Positions 8,321 to 15,527 of a stretch of 64,000 nucleotides of DNA are shown piece by piece; the stretch's first letter is position 1, and the number at the start of each line of letters is the position of its first letter. Location: the NCBI RefSeq assembly GCF_018332695.1, contig NZ_BOQN01000049.1, positions 186,001-250,000 of the forward strand. The letters are read 5' to 3'. Below the pieces are notes generated by a model. The model saw only the letters and a list, made by a program, of their open reading frames with translations, was not told the DNA's origin and made no database searches. The position numbers were made by a program, and so were the translations under genes. Origin of the DNA: Paractinoplanes toevensis (GTDB taxonomy: Bacteria > Actinomycetota > Actinomycetes > Mycobacteriales > Micromonosporaceae).

Positions 8321-9126
8321 CCGCCGCCGTGCTGCCCGGTACCGCCCACAACGGCCTGGCCCGCGGGCGGGTCGAGCTCCTCCAGTTCATCCGCGACCGC
8401 ACCGCGGTGATCTTCACGTTCGCCTTCCCGGCGATGCTCCTGCTGCTGTTCGGCACGATCTTCGGGGACAGCTACGAGGACACCGGGGTCAGCGTCAGCC
8501 AGGTCTACACCGCCAGCATGATCGCGTACGGCATCCTGAGCACCGCGTTCATCACCATGGGTTCCGGGCTCGCCATGGACCGCGAGGACGGGACGCTGAA
8601 GCGGCTGCACGGCACGCCGATCACCTCCACGGCGTACCTGATGGGGAAGTTGATTCTGGTCTTCGTCCTGAGCATCGCCGAGGTGACCATGCTGCTCCTG
8701 GTCGGGGTGCTGGTCTACGACATGCCACTGCCGGACGCGTCGCACTGGGTGGTGTTCGGCTGGCTGTTTCTGCTCTCGGTGATCGCCTGCACGCTCTGCG
8801 GCATCGCGGTCAGCGCCCTGGTCAAGCGTGCCCGCACGGCCGGCGCGATTCTGAACGTGCCGCTGGTGGCGCTGCAGTTCATCTCCGGCGTCTTCATCCA
8901 TCCGATCACCCAGCTGCCGTCCTGGCTGATCACGGTGGCCTCGCTGTTCCCGGTGAAGTGGATGAGCCAGGGCTTCCGGTACGTCTTCCTGCCCGACTCG
9001 ATGAAGGTCTACGAGGCGGCCGGGCAGTGGGAGTTGGGCCGCATCGCCTTGGTGCTCGGCGCCTGGTGTGTGATCGGATTGGTGCTGTGCCTGGTGACGT
9101 TCCGCTGGACCGAAAAAGACCGGTGA
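8317..9126 (+). CDS. ABC-2 type transporter permease
   Basis: A 269-residue permease with six hydrophobic segments, beginning at AVIFTFAFPAMLLLLFGTIFG. The GSGLAMDREDGTLKRLHGTPI segment matches the conserved cytoplasmic loop of ABC-2 permeases, and a large extracytoplasmic stretch lies before PVKWMSQGFRYVFLPDSM. ATG 8317 overlaps the ATPase stop. Its stop overlaps the GTG start of the histidine kinase, so exporter and sensor are made from one message in a coupled way. Confidence 0.9.
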   Translation: MTAAVLPGTAHNGLARGRVELLQFIRDRTAVIFTFAFPAMLLLLFGTIFGDSYEDTGVSVSQVYTASMIAYGILSTAFITMGSGLAMDREDGTLKRLHGTPITSTAYLMGKLILVFVLSIAEVTMLLLVGVLVYDMPLPDASHWVVFGWLFLLSVIACTLCGIAVSALVKRARTAGAILNVPLVALQFISGVFIHPITQLPSWLITVASLFPVKWMSQGFRYVFLPDSMKVYEAAGQWELGRIALVLGAWCVIGLVLCLVTFRWTEKDR

Positions 9127-10265
9127 CGACCGGTGAGGCACACACCCGCTACGCGCAGTGGTGGGATGTGTACTTCGGCATCGTCGCGGTGGCGATCGCC
9201 ATCGCGCTCCTCCTGGGCGACGATCACCCCCGGTGGCGGCGGCTGATCGCGGTCGGCGCCATCGCCGGGATGATCGCGCTGCAGGGCCTGGTCGGCCGGC
9301 GGCTGGCCCGGCGGGACACCGTGGGCCGTCTCGCCCTCACCGTCCTCATCGGACAGATCAGCCTCTTCGCCGTCGCGGTGCTGGCGGTCCCGTTCAGCAC
9401 CTGGCTGCTGTTCGCCGTGATCCCGCTGATCTTCCAGCTGGTCGAGATGCGCGCGGCGATCGCGCTCGTCATCGTCGTCAACCTGATCACCCCGGTGATC
9501 GACATTTTCCGGTATCCCGAGGCGGTGCTCGCCGACCTGATCGTCTCGGTCATCTCGGCGGCGACCGGCATCTGGCTCGGCTTCTGGATCATCCGGGTCA
9601 TCGAGCAGAACGTCGAGCGCGGTCAGCTGATCGAGGAGTTGGAGGCGAGCCGGGCCGCGAACGCCCGGTTGTCCCACGAGGCCGGTGTGGCGGCCGAGCG
9701 GGCCCGCCTGGCCGGGGAGATCCACGACACCCTTGCCCAGGGCTTCACCAGCATCATCACGCTGCTCCAGGCCGCCGACCCGGCGCTGCGCGACGAACGC
9801 CTGGCGCTCGCGGTGCGCACCGCGAAGGAAAACCTGGCCGAGTCGCGGGCCCTGCTCGCCGCGCTGGCGCCGGCTGCGTTGTCCGCGGGCTCACTGCTTG
9901 ATTCCGTACGCCGGCAAGCAACCCGATTCACCGAGGAAACCGGCATCCCGGCGACCGTGCGGGTCACCGGCGAGGAACGCGCGCTGCCGACGGCGGTGGA
10001 GGTGGTGCTGCTCCGGGCCGCCCAGGAGGCCCTGACCAACGTCCGCCGGCATGCCGCGGCGCGGGAGGCCGGGGTCCTGCTCGCCTATGCTCCGTCATCG
10101 GTGCGGCTGGTCGTGCGGGACGACGGCCGCGGCTTCGACCCGGACGCCGCCGACGGCTTCGGACTGAACGGCATGCGCGCGCGAGCGGATCAGGTGCACG
10201 GCACGCTGACCGTGCTCAGCGACCCGGACATGGGCACGACGATCGAGCTGGAGGTGCCCGCATGA
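9123..10265 (+). CDS. Sensor histidine kinase (HisKA_3, NarL/DesK type)
   Basis: A 380-residue membrane sensor. Residues 15-165 hold five or six membrane segments with almost no extracytoplasmic domain, suggesting intramembrane sensing. The HisKA_3 dimerisation domain has the phospho-acceptor H201 in LAGEIHDTLAQGF. The ATPase domain follows with the N-box EALTNVRRHA, G1 DDGRGFD and a GLNGMRARA G2 element. It starts at GTG 9123, overlapping the permease stop as GTGA, and overlaps the response-regulator start by ATGA. It probably senses the substrate, or the flux, of the coupled exporter. Confidence 0.9.
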   Translation: MTTGEAHTRYAQWWDVYFGIVAVAIAIALLLGDDHPRWRRLIAVGAIAGMIALQGLVGRRLARRDTVGRLALTVLIGQISLFAVAVLAVPFSTWLLFAVIPLIFQLVEMRAAIALVIVVNLITPVIDIFRYPEAVLADLIVSVISAATGIWLGFWIIRVIEQNVERGQLIEELEASRAANARLSHEAGVAAERARLAGEIHDTLAQGFTSIITLLQAADPALRDERLALAVRTAKENLAESRALLAALAPAALSAGSLLDSVRRQATRFTEETGIPATVRVTGEERALPTAVEVVLLRAAQEALTNVRRHAAAREAGVLLAYAPSSVRLVVRDDGRGFDPDAADGFGLNGMRARADQVHGTLTVLSDPDMGTTIELEVPA

Positions 10266-10882
10266 CGATTCGGATCGTGCTCGTGGACGACCACCCCGTC
10301 GTGCGGATGGGGCTGCGCGGCATGCTCGACGCCGAGCCCGATCTTCAGGTGGTCGGTGAGGCCGGCTCCGGTGCGGCCGGGGTGGAACTGGCCGCGGCCG
10401 AGCGGCCCGACATCGTGCTGATGGATCTGCGGATGCCGGACGGCGACGGGGTCTCCGCCACCGAGCGGATCCTCGCCACCGTGCCCGGGACCCGGGTGAT
10501 GGTGCTGACCACCTACGAGTCCGATCGCGACATCCTGCGCGCGATCGAGGCCGGGGCCAGCGGTTATCTGCTCAAGGACGCGACGCCCCAGGAACTGGCC
10601 GACGCGGTGCGCGCGGCCGCCCGCGGCGAGACGGTGCTCGCCCCGAGCGTGGCGTCCACCCTGGTGCGTCAGGTGCGCCGACCGGCACCGCCCGCCCTGT
10701 CGGCGCGCGAGGCCGAGGTGCTGCGCCTGGTCGCGCAGGGCCACACCAACGCCGACATCGGCAAGCGGCTGTTCATCTCCGAGGCCACCGTGAAGACCCA
10801 CCTGCTGCGCGTCTTCAACAAGCTGGACGTGGCCGACCGCACCGCCGCGGTGACCACGGCGATGCGGCACGGCCTGCTCTGA
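10262..10882 (+). CDS. LuxR/NarL family response regulator
   Basis: A 206-residue two-domain regulator. The receiver contains the acidic pair D9-D10, the phospho-acceptor D55 (IVLMDLRMPDGDG), the Thr/Lys switch residues in VLTTYESD and LLKDATP. The C-terminal LuxR-type helix-turn-helix runs from LSAREAEVLRLVAQG to FNKLDVADRTAAVT. It is the cognate partner of the overlapping kinase. The palindrome at 7448-7467 is a candidate target for autoregulation. It ends 3 bp from the convergent hydrolase gene. Confidence 0.93.
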   Translation: MTIRIVLVDDHPVVRMGLRGMLDAEPDLQVVGEAGSGAAGVELAAAERPDIVLMDLRMPDGDGVSATERILATVPGTRVMVLTTYESDRDILRAIEAGASGYLLKDATPQELADAVRAAARGETVLAPSVASTLVRQVRRPAPPALSAREAEVLRLVAQGHTNADIGKRLFISEATVKTHLLRVFNKLDVADRTAAVTTAMRHGLL

Positions 10883-10885
10883 GAC

Positions 10886-11734
10886 CTACCGCTCGGCGAA
10901 GCGCTGCACGAACGCCAGCGACGTGTTGGCGACCTCGAGCCAGCCGCTGTCGATGGTCAGCGAGTGACCGCGGCCGGGGATCTCGGCGTACTCGGTGACG
11001 CCGCTGTTCTTCTGCTGGATCTTGTAGTTGAACTCGGTGATCGCGGTCGGCACCGTGTGGTCCTTCTCGCCGCCGATGACCAGCAGCGGTCCGCGGTAAG
11101 GGTTGTCGTGGTCGACCTTGACCTCGGACCACGGGTTGAAGTTGGCCACCGCGGCCTGGAACAGCGGCTTGGCCGGGGCGGGGACGGCGAACTCCTCGTA
11201 GAGCTGGTGGGCCTCGTCCTCGTCGACGGCGTTGGCGAACGCGTAGCGGAACTGGTCGTAGGTCAGCGGGATCGCCTTGTTGATGTTGGCCGGATTGCCC
11301 AGCACCGGCGACGCCGAGCGCAGCGCCGAGATCGGCAGCGGCAGCACGCCCTGGAACGGCGCGGCGTCGATCGCCACGGTCACATTGGACAGACCCCGGC
11401 CGGCCAGGATCTGCGCGAGCAGGCCGCCGAACGAGTGCCCGATGATGGCGGGCTGCTTCTCGAGCTTGCCGATGATCTCGGCGTAGTGGTCGGCTACCTG
11501 GCCGACGGTCTTGCCGGCGAACACCTCGGGGTGCGCGTTGGCCTCCTCGACCGTCTCCGGGTCGTCCGGCCAGCCGGGCGTGATCGGCGCGTAGCCGGCC
11601 GCCTTGAACACCTCGGCCCAGCGATCCCAGCTGCTCGGCAGCAGCCACAGTCCGTGGATGAAGACGACCGGGGTGAGCCCGGTCGCGTTGACTTCGGCGA
11701 TCTCGTCGAGGGTGTGCTGCGGAATGACGGACAT
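10886..11734 (-). CDS. Alpha/beta hydrolase
   Basis: A 282-residue cytoplasmic alpha/beta hydrolase. Features are the oxyanion HGLWLLPSSW region, the nucleophile elbow IIGHSFGG (Ser), an acid in GGEKDHTVP and the catalytic His in IPGRGHSLTID. The start at 11734 is preceded by GGGGGAA; in-frame starts further upstream would add 38 residues without family similarity. It resembles the non-haem haloperoxidase/esterase-like group, but the substrate is unknown. It is transcribed away from the electron-transfer operon, with about 175 bp of shared promoter region between them. Confidence 0.85.
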   Translation of the reverse strand: MSVIPQHTLDEIAEVNATGLTPVVFIHGLWLLPSSWDRWAEVFKAAGYAPITPGWPDDPETVEEANAHPEVFAGKTVGQVADHYAEIIGKLEKQPAIIGHSFGGLLAQILAGRGLSNVTVAIDAAPFQGVLPLPISALRSASPVLGNPANINKAIPLTYDQFRYAFANAVDEDEAHQLYEEFAVPAPAKPLFQAAVANFNPWSEVKVDHDNPYRGPLLVIGGEKDHTVPTAITEFNYKIQQKNSGVTEYAEIPGRGHSLTIDSGWLEVANTSLAFVQRFAER

Positions 11735-11875
11735 TCGGTTCCCCCAGGTGTTCTTGGCTTCGATGTCCAACCTAGGGAGTAGGCGACCCGGGCCGATACC
11801 GTCCTTCGACTTAACTTTGGTCTCACAGCAAGTGCGAAGCATGCACACAGGTCAGGGCGAGACCGGTCGCGCACT

Positions 11876-11897
11876 CTTTGTTGAGTCATCAACGAAG
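11876..11897 (+). promoter_or_regulatory. Inverted repeat overlapping the ribosome site of the electron-transfer operon
   Basis: CTTTGTTGA and TCAACGAAG, with a GTCA loop, form a 9-bp hairpin containing one G-U pair. The 3' arm runs into the AAGGGGGAG Shine-Dalgarno of the small Ser-rich protein gene (start 11911). It could be a repressor operator or an RNA hairpin that masks translation initiation. Confidence 0.4.
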
Positions 11898-11910
11898 GGG
11901 GAGCGCGCAG

Positions 11911-12156
11911 ATGAAGCGGGAAACCGGACTGCGGCGAACGTCGTTGCTCACCGGCGCCTTGATCGCGGCCAGCCTGGCGGGAACCGTCGGTATCGGGGTA
12001 GCCGCGTACGCCGCCGACAACTCATCGACATCGACCTCCACGTCCACCGACTCCAGCAGCTCATCGTCGAGCAGCAGCAGCGACTCGCCCACGCTCTCCG
12101 GCAGCAGCGACAGCGGCAGCAGCGGCAGCAGTGGCGCCACCACCGGAGGGTCGTGA
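11911..12156 (+). CDS. Small exported Ser/Thr/Gly-rich protein with SGAT tail
   Basis: An 81-residue protein: a basic N-terminus (KRETGLRR), a signal peptide or anchor core at about residues 12-34 ending AAYAAD, then a 45-residue tail almost entirely Ser, Thr, Gly and Asp, including a run of ten serines. The last residues read SSGATTGGS. SGAT resembles the core of the Dxx(S/T)GAT flavinylation site used by ApbE enzymes, though the acidic residue three positions before the Ser is a Ser here. No FMN_bind domain is present. It directly precedes apbE (1 bp gap) and has a strong AAGGGGGAG ribosome site. Function unknown; a flavin-carrying tether or spacer is a hypothesis. Confidence 0.7.
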   Translation: MKRETGLRRTSLLTGALIAASLAGTVGIGVAAYAADNSSTSTSTSTDSSSSSSSSSSDSPTLSGSSDSGSSGSSGATTGGS

Positions 12157-12157
12157 C

Positions 12158-13072
12158 ATGCCGCTCGTGGAGACACTGCCGATCGGCGCGGACACCGCGC
12201 AGTGGTCCGTCTGGGGCACCGTCGCCCGGATCGTGGTCACCGACCCGGCCCGGGTCGCCGAGGCGGCCGAGCTGGTCAAGGCGGAACTGACCGCCGTCGA
12301 CCGGGCTTGCAGCCGCTTCCGGGACGACTCCGAGCTGCGCTGGGCCTGCCGGTCCGGCGGCCGCCCGGTCACCGTCAGCCCGCTGCTCGCCCACCTGGTC
12401 GCGGCCGCCCTCGACGCGGCCCGGCAGACCGACGGCGCCGTCGACCCGACCGTCGGCGCGGCGCTGTGCGGACTCGGCTACGACCGGGACTTCGCGCTGC
12501 TCACCGGCCGGGAGGTGGCGCCCGCGGTGCGGGTGTTCGCCACCCCCGACTGGCGGGCCGTGAAACTGTCCGGGCGGGAACTGACCGTCCCCGACGGGGT
12601 GCTGCTCGACCTGGGCGCCACCGCGAAGGCGGCGGCGGCCGACCGGGCCGCCGCCCAGGTCGCCGAGAAGCTCGGCGGGGGCGTGCTGGTGGCGCTCGGC
12701 GGCGACATCGCCACCGCCGGGACGGCGCCGGCCGGCGGCTGGGAGATCCTGGTGCAGGACCGGCCCGGCGACCCGGCCGACACGATCCGGATGCCGGCCG
12801 GGGCGGCCCTGGCCACCTCGAGCACGGCCGGGCGCACCTGGGGCCGGCCCGGCGAGCAACTGCATCACATCGTCGACCCGGCCACCGGGCGGCCCGCGGT
12901 GCCGGTGTGGCGCACGGTGTCGGTGGCCGCCTACAGCTGCCTGCGCGCCAACACGCTCAGCACGGCCGCGGTCGTCCGCGGCCACGCCGCCCCCGACCTG
13001 CTCGGCAGGACCCCGAGCCGGCTGGTCACCCGGTCGCTCGACGTGCTGCGTCTCGGCGGGTGGCCGGCATGA
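12158..13072 (+). CDS. apbE: FAD:protein FMN transferase
   Basis: A 304-residue ApbE-family enzyme, which moves FMN from FAD to a Thr or Ser of an exported redox protein. Seen are the early WGTVARI segment, ACSRFRDDSELR, the FAD-site element DGAVDPTVG with GLGYDRDF, LDLGATAKAAAAD, the glycine-rich LVALGGDIAT and the HHIVDPATGRP motif near the metal site. ATG 12158 follows a GGAGGG site. I see no clear export signal, so it may act at the inner face or be exported by another route. It overlaps the cytochrome gene downstream by ATGA. Confidence 0.92.
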   Translation: MPLVETLPIGADTAQWSVWGTVARIVVTDPARVAEAAELVKAELTAVDRACSRFRDDSELRWACRSGGRPVTVSPLLAHLVAAALDAARQTDGAVDPTVGAALCGLGYDRDFALLTGREVAPAVRVFATPDWRAVKLSGRELTVPDGVLLDLGATAKAAAADRAAAQVAEKLGGGVLVALGGDIATAGTAPAGGWEILVQDRPGDPADTIRMPAGAALATSSTAGRTWGRPGEQLHHIVDPATGRPAVPVWRTVSVAAYSCLRANTLSTAAVVRGHAAPDLLGRTPSRLVTRSLDVLRLGGWPA

Positions 13073-13659
13073 GCGACGCGCTCTGGTATTTCGCCCGGGG
13101 CAGCGGTGTCGTCTCGATCGTGCTGCTCACCATCGTGGTGGTGCTCGGCATCGGATCCCGGTCCGGCAAGCCGGCGTTCGGCCTGCCGCGGTTCGCGGTC
13201 AGCCTGCTGCACCGCAACGCGGCCCTGCTCGCCGTGGTGCTCGTCGCCGGCCACGTGATCAGCCTGCTCTTCGACCCGTACGCGCAACTGCGCCTGTTCG
13301 ACATCGTGCTGCCGTTCGCCGGCAACTACCGGCCGGTCTGGCAGGGGCTCGGCACGCTCGCCTTCGACCTGCTCGTCGCGATCATCGTGACCAGCCTGCT
13401 GCGGCACCGGCTCGGCGCCCGCACCTGGCGGGTCGTGCACTGGCTCGCGTACCTGTGCTGGCCGGTGGCGCTCGTGCACGGGCTCGGCACCGGCAGCGAC
13501 AACGGCACCTGGTGGCTCTGGACCATCTCGATCGCCTGTGCCGTGACCGTGGCCGCGGCGGTGGGGTGGCGGCTGTCGACCGGCTTCAGCCGGTTCCCGG
13601 CCCGGGCGGAACGCCGGGTCGCACCGCGACTGCGGAAAGAGTTGGAGGAGGTCCGATGA
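13069..13659 (+). CDS. Ferric-reductase-like transmembrane cytochrome b
   Basis: A 196-residue membrane protein with about six helices of the ferric reductase/MsrQ/NOX superfamily. Two His pairs are spaced as expected for two stacked haems: H48 and H62 on one helix, H124 and H137 on another. No FAD or NAD domain is attached, so electrons must come from separate proteins, probably the NuoF-like protein and ferredoxin encoded next. It is coupled by ATGA overlaps to apbE upstream and the NuoF-like gene downstream. It likely carries electrons across the membrane to an extracytoplasmic acceptor. Confidence 0.88.
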   Translation: MSDALWYFARGSGVVSIVLLTIVVVLGIGSRSGKPAFGLPRFAVSLLHRNAALLAVVLVAGHVISLLFDPYAQLRLFDIVLPFAGNYRPVWQGLGTLAFDLLVAIIVTSLLRHRLGARTWRVVHWLAYLCWPVALVHGLGTGSDNGTWWLWTISIACAVTVAAAVGWRLSTGFSRFPARAERRVAPRLRKELEEVR

Positions 13660-14876
13660 CCAGCGTGGCGGAAGCACCGGTCGCCCGGGTGGAACGGCGG
13701 CTGCTCGACGGCGAGCTCGGGCTCGACGCCCACCTGGCCCGGCACGGCCGGCTCCCGGTCCTGGACGGCAGCCAGATCATCGGGATGGCTCGCGACGCCG
13801 GGCTCACCGGCCGGGGCGGGGCCGGTTTCCCGGTGTGGCGCAAGCTGAGCGCGGTCGCCGCGGGTGGTGGTGCCGCGGTGGTGGTCGCCAACGGCGCCGA
13901 GGGCGAGCCGGCCAGCAAGAAGGATCGCGCTCTCCTCGCGTACCAGCCGAACCTGGTCCTCGACGGCCTGCAGTTGGTCGCCACCGCGACCACGGCCGAA
14001 GGTGCCCATCTCTATGCGCCGAAGGCGGCCTTGCCGGCGCTGCGCGCGCTGCTGGCGGCGCGCGCCGCCGCCGGACTCGACCGGCGGCCGGTGACCCTGC
14101 ACGCGGCCCCCGACGCGTTCGTCTCCGGGGAGGAGTCGGCGGTGGTGTCGGCGATCAACGGGCGCGGCGCGGTGCCCGCCGACAAGCGGATCCGGGTCGT
14201 CCAGGCCGGCGTGGGCGGCGCGCCCACCCTCGTGCAGAACGTGGAGACCCTCGCCCACCTGGCGCTGATCGCCCGGTACGGGGCCGGCTGGTTCCTGTCG
14301 GCCGGCACCCCCGACGAGCCCGGCACGTTCCTGGCCACGATCAGCGGTGCGGTCCGGCGGCCCGGCGTGGTCGAGGCCGGTTACGGCGTGCCGCTCGGCG
14401 AGCTGATCGCGGCGGCCGGTGGGGCGACGATGCACCTGCAGGCGGTGCTGATCGGCGGCTATCACGGCGGCTGGGTGCCGGCCGATCCGGCGCTGCCGGT
14501 GAGCCGGCAGACCCTCCAGCCGTACGGCGCATCGCCCGGCGCCGGGGTGATCGTGGCGCTGCCGGCCGGTGCCTGCGGGCTGGGGGAGACCGCCCGGATC
14601 ACCGGCTACCTCGCCGAGCAGGTGGCCGGGCAGTGCGGGCCGTGCATCAACGGCCTGCCCCGGATGGCGGCCACGCTGGCCGACCTGGCCGCCCGGCGAC
14701 CCCGGGCGGGCCTGGCGGCCGAGGCGGAACGACTGGCCCGGCTGGTGTCCGGCCGGGGCGCCTGCCACCACCCGGACGGAACGGCCCGGCTGGTCCTGAG
14801 CGCGATGCGGATCTTCGAGGCGGATGTCGCGGCACACCTGAACGGGCGCTGCCTGGCGGCGGAGGGACAGCGATGA
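13656..14876 (+). CDS. NuoF-like NADH dehydrogenase subunit (51-kDa family)
   Basis: A 406-residue stand-alone homologue of complex I NuoF. The FMN/NADH-binding motifs are present: GLTGRGGAGFPVWRK, NGAEGEPASKKDR, FVSGEESAVVSAINGR and the QNVETLAHLA element. A SLBB-like segment (TISGAVRRPGVVEAGYG) follows. The C-terminal iron-sulfur region has CGPC and a later GACHHPDG cysteine, but the third Cys of the usual CxxCxxC is a Gly, leaving three of four ligands. This variant pattern probably recurs in an actinobacterial subfamily. It overlaps both neighbours by ATGA and likely passes electrons between NAD(P)H, ferredoxin and the cytochrome. Confidence 0.88.
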   Translation: MTSVAEAPVARVERRLLDGELGLDAHLARHGRLPVLDGSQIIGMARDAGLTGRGGAGFPVWRKLSAVAAGGGAAVVVANGAEGEPASKKDRALLAYQPNLVLDGLQLVATATTAEGAHLYAPKAALPALRALLAARAAAGLDRRPVTLHAAPDAFVSGEESAVVSAINGRGAVPADKRIRVVQAGVGGAPTLVQNVETLAHLALIARYGAGWFLSAGTPDEPGTFLATISGAVRRPGVVEAGYGVPLGELIAAAGGATMHLQAVLIGGYHGGWVPADPALPVSRQTLQPYGASPGAGVIVALPAGACGLGETARITGYLAEQVAGQCGPCINGLPRMAATLADLAARRPRAGLAAEAERLARLVSGRGACHHPDGTARLVLSAMRIFEADVAAHLNGRCLAAEGQR

Positions 14877-15079
14877 AACTGCACGTCGACTGGACGGCCT
14901 GCGACGGCCGCGGCGTCTGCACCGAGTTGCTGGAGGAGGTGCTGGTCGAGGACGACTGGGGGTTCCCGGTCGCCCGGGACGGACAGCGATCACCGACGGT
15001 GCCCCCGCCCCTGGAAGCAGCGGCGAGACAGGCCGTCGACCGGTGCCCGATGCTGGCGCTCAAACTGAGGTCCCGCTAG
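14873..15079 (+). CDS. Ferredoxin, probably [3Fe-4S]
   Basis: A 68-residue single-cluster ferredoxin. The Cys pattern C-x5-C (ACDGRGVC) plus a later CP (DRCPMLAL) is that of three-cysteine [3Fe-4S] ferredoxins of actinomycetes. ATG 14873 overlaps the NuoF-like stop. It is the last gene of the operon and is followed 9 bp later by a strong terminator. It probably exchanges electrons with the NuoF-like subunit. Confidence 0.9.
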   Translation: MKLHVDWTACDGRGVCTELLEEVLVEDDWGFPVARDGQRSPTVPPPLEAAARQAVDRCPMLALKLRSR

Positions 15080-15088
15080 CCCCACCGA

Positions 15089-15122
15089 ACGCCCGCAGCC
15101 CGACTGGGCCGCGGGCGTTTTT
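15089..15122 (+). terminator. Rho-independent terminator of the electron-transfer operon
   Basis: ACGCCCGC pairs with GCGGGCGT, with an inner GCCC/GGGC stem and a GACT loop, followed by a run of five to six T. It lies just after the ferredoxin stop. Confidence 0.9.
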
Positions 15123-15413
15123 GCATGCCAGAAAATTGACGAGTACGGATAAGGCAATTGCCGGATACGAGGTCGGACAGCCCGCCATACTGATCAAGTT
15201 GTGGCCTGTTTTTGCAGGTCAGACCATTCTTCCTGCCTGTACGGCGCAAGGCGCCGCGGTGGTGGTGTGAAGGTTCTTCGCCAGAAAAAAGGCGTTCCGC
15301 CAAAAAGAGTCCGTTATGCCGGTTAGATTACGGATGGCGCCGCCTCACGTGGATCTTCAAACCGCGTGTCTGCGCTGATGAGGGCCGGTTTCACCGAGGC
15401 CCCGACCGCCCCA
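15123..15413 (+). other. AT-richer leader/promoter region before the riboswitch
   Basis: About 290 bp with clearly lower GC than its surroundings and several A- and T-runs. I find no convincing gene. It presumably holds the promoter of the Calx-beta gene; a TTGACG hexamer at about 15137 is a possible -35 box but lacks a good -10 at the right spacing. A long transcribed 5' leader is expected because the riboswitch lies just downstream. Confidence 0.4.
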
Positions 15414-15419
15414 AGGTGC

Positions 15420-15514
15420 GGGTACCGAACAGGCAACCCCCGTCGGCCGAGTCGGCCGACGAGGACGCGAAGCCAGGGGCCTCCCCGCTGGAGAGGTTGC
15501 CCAGCCGCCGAAGG
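15420..15514 (+). promoter_or_regulatory. Cyclic di-GMP-I (GEMM-I) riboswitch
   Basis: The sequence follows the GEMM-I consensus in order: ACAGGCAACC (15430-15439); a strong hairpin made of GTCGGCC and GGCCGAC (about 15442-15460); the hallmark GGACGCGAAGCC (15462-15473); a second hairpin built from CCAGGGG and CCCCGCTGG; then GTTGCCCAGCCGCCGA (15496-15511), which aligns base for base with the conserved GUWGCCnGGYUACCGA end. The segments 15432-15438 and 15495-15501 are also fully complementary. The aptamer runs directly into AAGGAG (15511-15516), so control of translation initiation of the gene at 15528 is plausible. The first hairpin lacks an obvious GNRA tetraloop. Identification is by eye, not by covariance search. 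Confidence 0.82.
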
Positions 15515-15527
15515 AGACAGGAAGAGA

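Noticed and set aside
11911..12156. Serine repeat as a non-coding microsatellite
   Set aside because: The frame has a good ribosome site, a signal peptide and ends precisely before apbE, so a real small gene is more likely.
13069..13659. A full ferric reductase with FAD/NAD domains
   Set aside because: The protein is only 196 residues with the membrane haem domain; the soluble reductase domains are absent.
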